DNA from: Lachnospiraceae bacterium
Lineage (GTDB): Bacteria; Bacillota; Clostridia; Lachnospirales; Lachnospiraceae
Direction of reading: 5' to 3'
Length of the DNA stretch: 61,573 bases
Assembly: GCA_017441265.1 (NCBI GenBank)
Contig: JAFRYE010000024.1
Span: 1 to 61,573 of the forward strand
The first letter of the stretch is position 1, and every line of letters begins with the position of its first letter. Shown here one piece after another: positions 61,348 to 61,573 of this stretch. The position numbers and the translations under genes are program-made. A model generated the notes under the pieces. That model did no database searches and was not told where the DNA came from. It was given only the letters and a program-made list of their open reading frames with translations.

Positions 61348-61573
61348 TCAGAAGAAATCCCTTATATTCTCAGCAATTTCTCGACAGCAATTCTCCAGCG
61401 CGAAATGCCCGCTGTTAACAGGAACCAGCTTTGCGTCCGGCAAATCCTTCCTGAAAGCTTCAGCCCCTGCCCAGATGAACGAAGGATCATCCTTTCCCCA
61501 AATCGCCAGCAGTTTCGGCTGATACTTTCTCAGGTATTCTTGAAATGCGGGATACATCTTTACATTGTTCTGA
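61348..61573 (-). CDS. alpha/beta hydrolase, C-terminal part (runs off the window)
   Basis: The frame is open to the window edge. LLAIWGKDDPSF carries the family acid residue (D) and VPVNSGHFALENCCREIAENIRDFF the catalytic histidine followed by the closing helix, as in haloalkane-dehalogenase/epoxide-hydrolase-like proteins. The 5' part lies outside the window. Confidence 0.85.
   Translation of the reverse strand, partial: QNNVKMYPAFQEYLRKYQPKLLAIWGKDDPSFIWAGAEAFRKDLPDAKLVPVNSGHFALENCCREIAENIRDFF

Noticed and set aside
1-61573. tRNA, rRNA, prophage or transposase genes
   Set aside because: No tRNA-like cloverleaf, rRNA segment, integrase or transposase motif was seen.

Overview
The window looks like a chromosomal segment of a GC-balanced (about 53-55% by eye) Gram-positive anaerobe of the Bacillota, class Clostridia (Lachnospiraceae or Oscillospirales type). 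The reasons are strong GGAGG ribosome-binding sites, frequent GTG/TTG starts, an NfnAB electron-bifurcating transhydrogenase pair, an EFR1-type flavodoxin-ferredoxin, ferredoxin-tailed aldo/keto reductase, DUF6320/alcohol acetyltransferase genes, OmpR-type two-component systems and many short rho-independent terminators. No rRNA, tRNA or CRISPR array was seen.

Layout. 1-350: 86-bp tandem palindromic repeats. 0.35-9.6 kb: esterase, Nudix-HD fusion, YfcE phosphodiesterase, GNAT, small ABM-like protein, membrane-anchored XRE regulator, glycosyltransferase plus acyltransferase pair, cupin. 9.6-18.9 kb: a run of detoxification or resistance-like genes on the minus strand (MATE, HAD nucleotidase, aminoglycoside adenylyltransferase-like, S66/MccF-like peptidase, GNAT, DUF6320, a fused and frameshifted hydrolase/acetyltransferase pseudogene, two APH-like kinases). 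19-23 kb (plus strand): beta-helix lipoprotein followed by a two-component system. 23-27 kb: CE15-like esterase and NfnBA. 27-34.6 kb: a minus-strand operon encoding response regulator, ABC ATPase, permease, two membrane-anchored EF-hand/leucine-rich-repeat proteins and histidine kinase, followed by a small protein and a patatin. 34.9-41.5 kb: MacB/FtsX-type ABC exporter, MMPL transporter and its divergent TetR. 41.6-51 kb: small conserved proteins, VOC, EFR1, TetR with a clear double operator, MBL hydrolase, vWA protein, flavin reductase, cyclase, HTH protein, LUD protein. 51-61.6 kb: Pr6Pr membrane protein, an amber-interrupted aldo/keto reductase, cysteine hydrolase, Gfo/Idh/MocA oxidoreductase, PspC, ThpR, a decayed sugar isomerase, then an AT-rich defence remnant: a reverse transcriptase with a degenerate YVND catalytic box next to a 5'-truncated type I restriction hsdR, and the 3' end of an alpha/beta hydrolase at the edge.

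Most notable signals. (1) The word GGAAAATG, usually as CGGAAAATG, occurs about 48 times (about 2 expected by chance), in both orientations, in all reading frames and between genes. In one place an inverted pair builds a transcription terminator, exactly as DNA-uptake sequences do in Neisseria and Pasteurellaceae. It is absent from the last 10.4 kb. (2) The RR-ABC-LRR-LRR-HK operon couples extracellular EF-hand/LRR proteins to a two-component/ABC module whose ATPase has lost its canonical signature, catalytic glutamate and switch histidine. (3) A 19-bp direct-repeat element lies at the same distance (29 bp) from the presumed -10 box of both the FtsX exporter operon and pspC, suggesting one envelope-stress regulon. 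(4) Several genes are broken by single events (amber codon, deletion-fusion, internal deletion, 5' truncation), mostly toward the right end.
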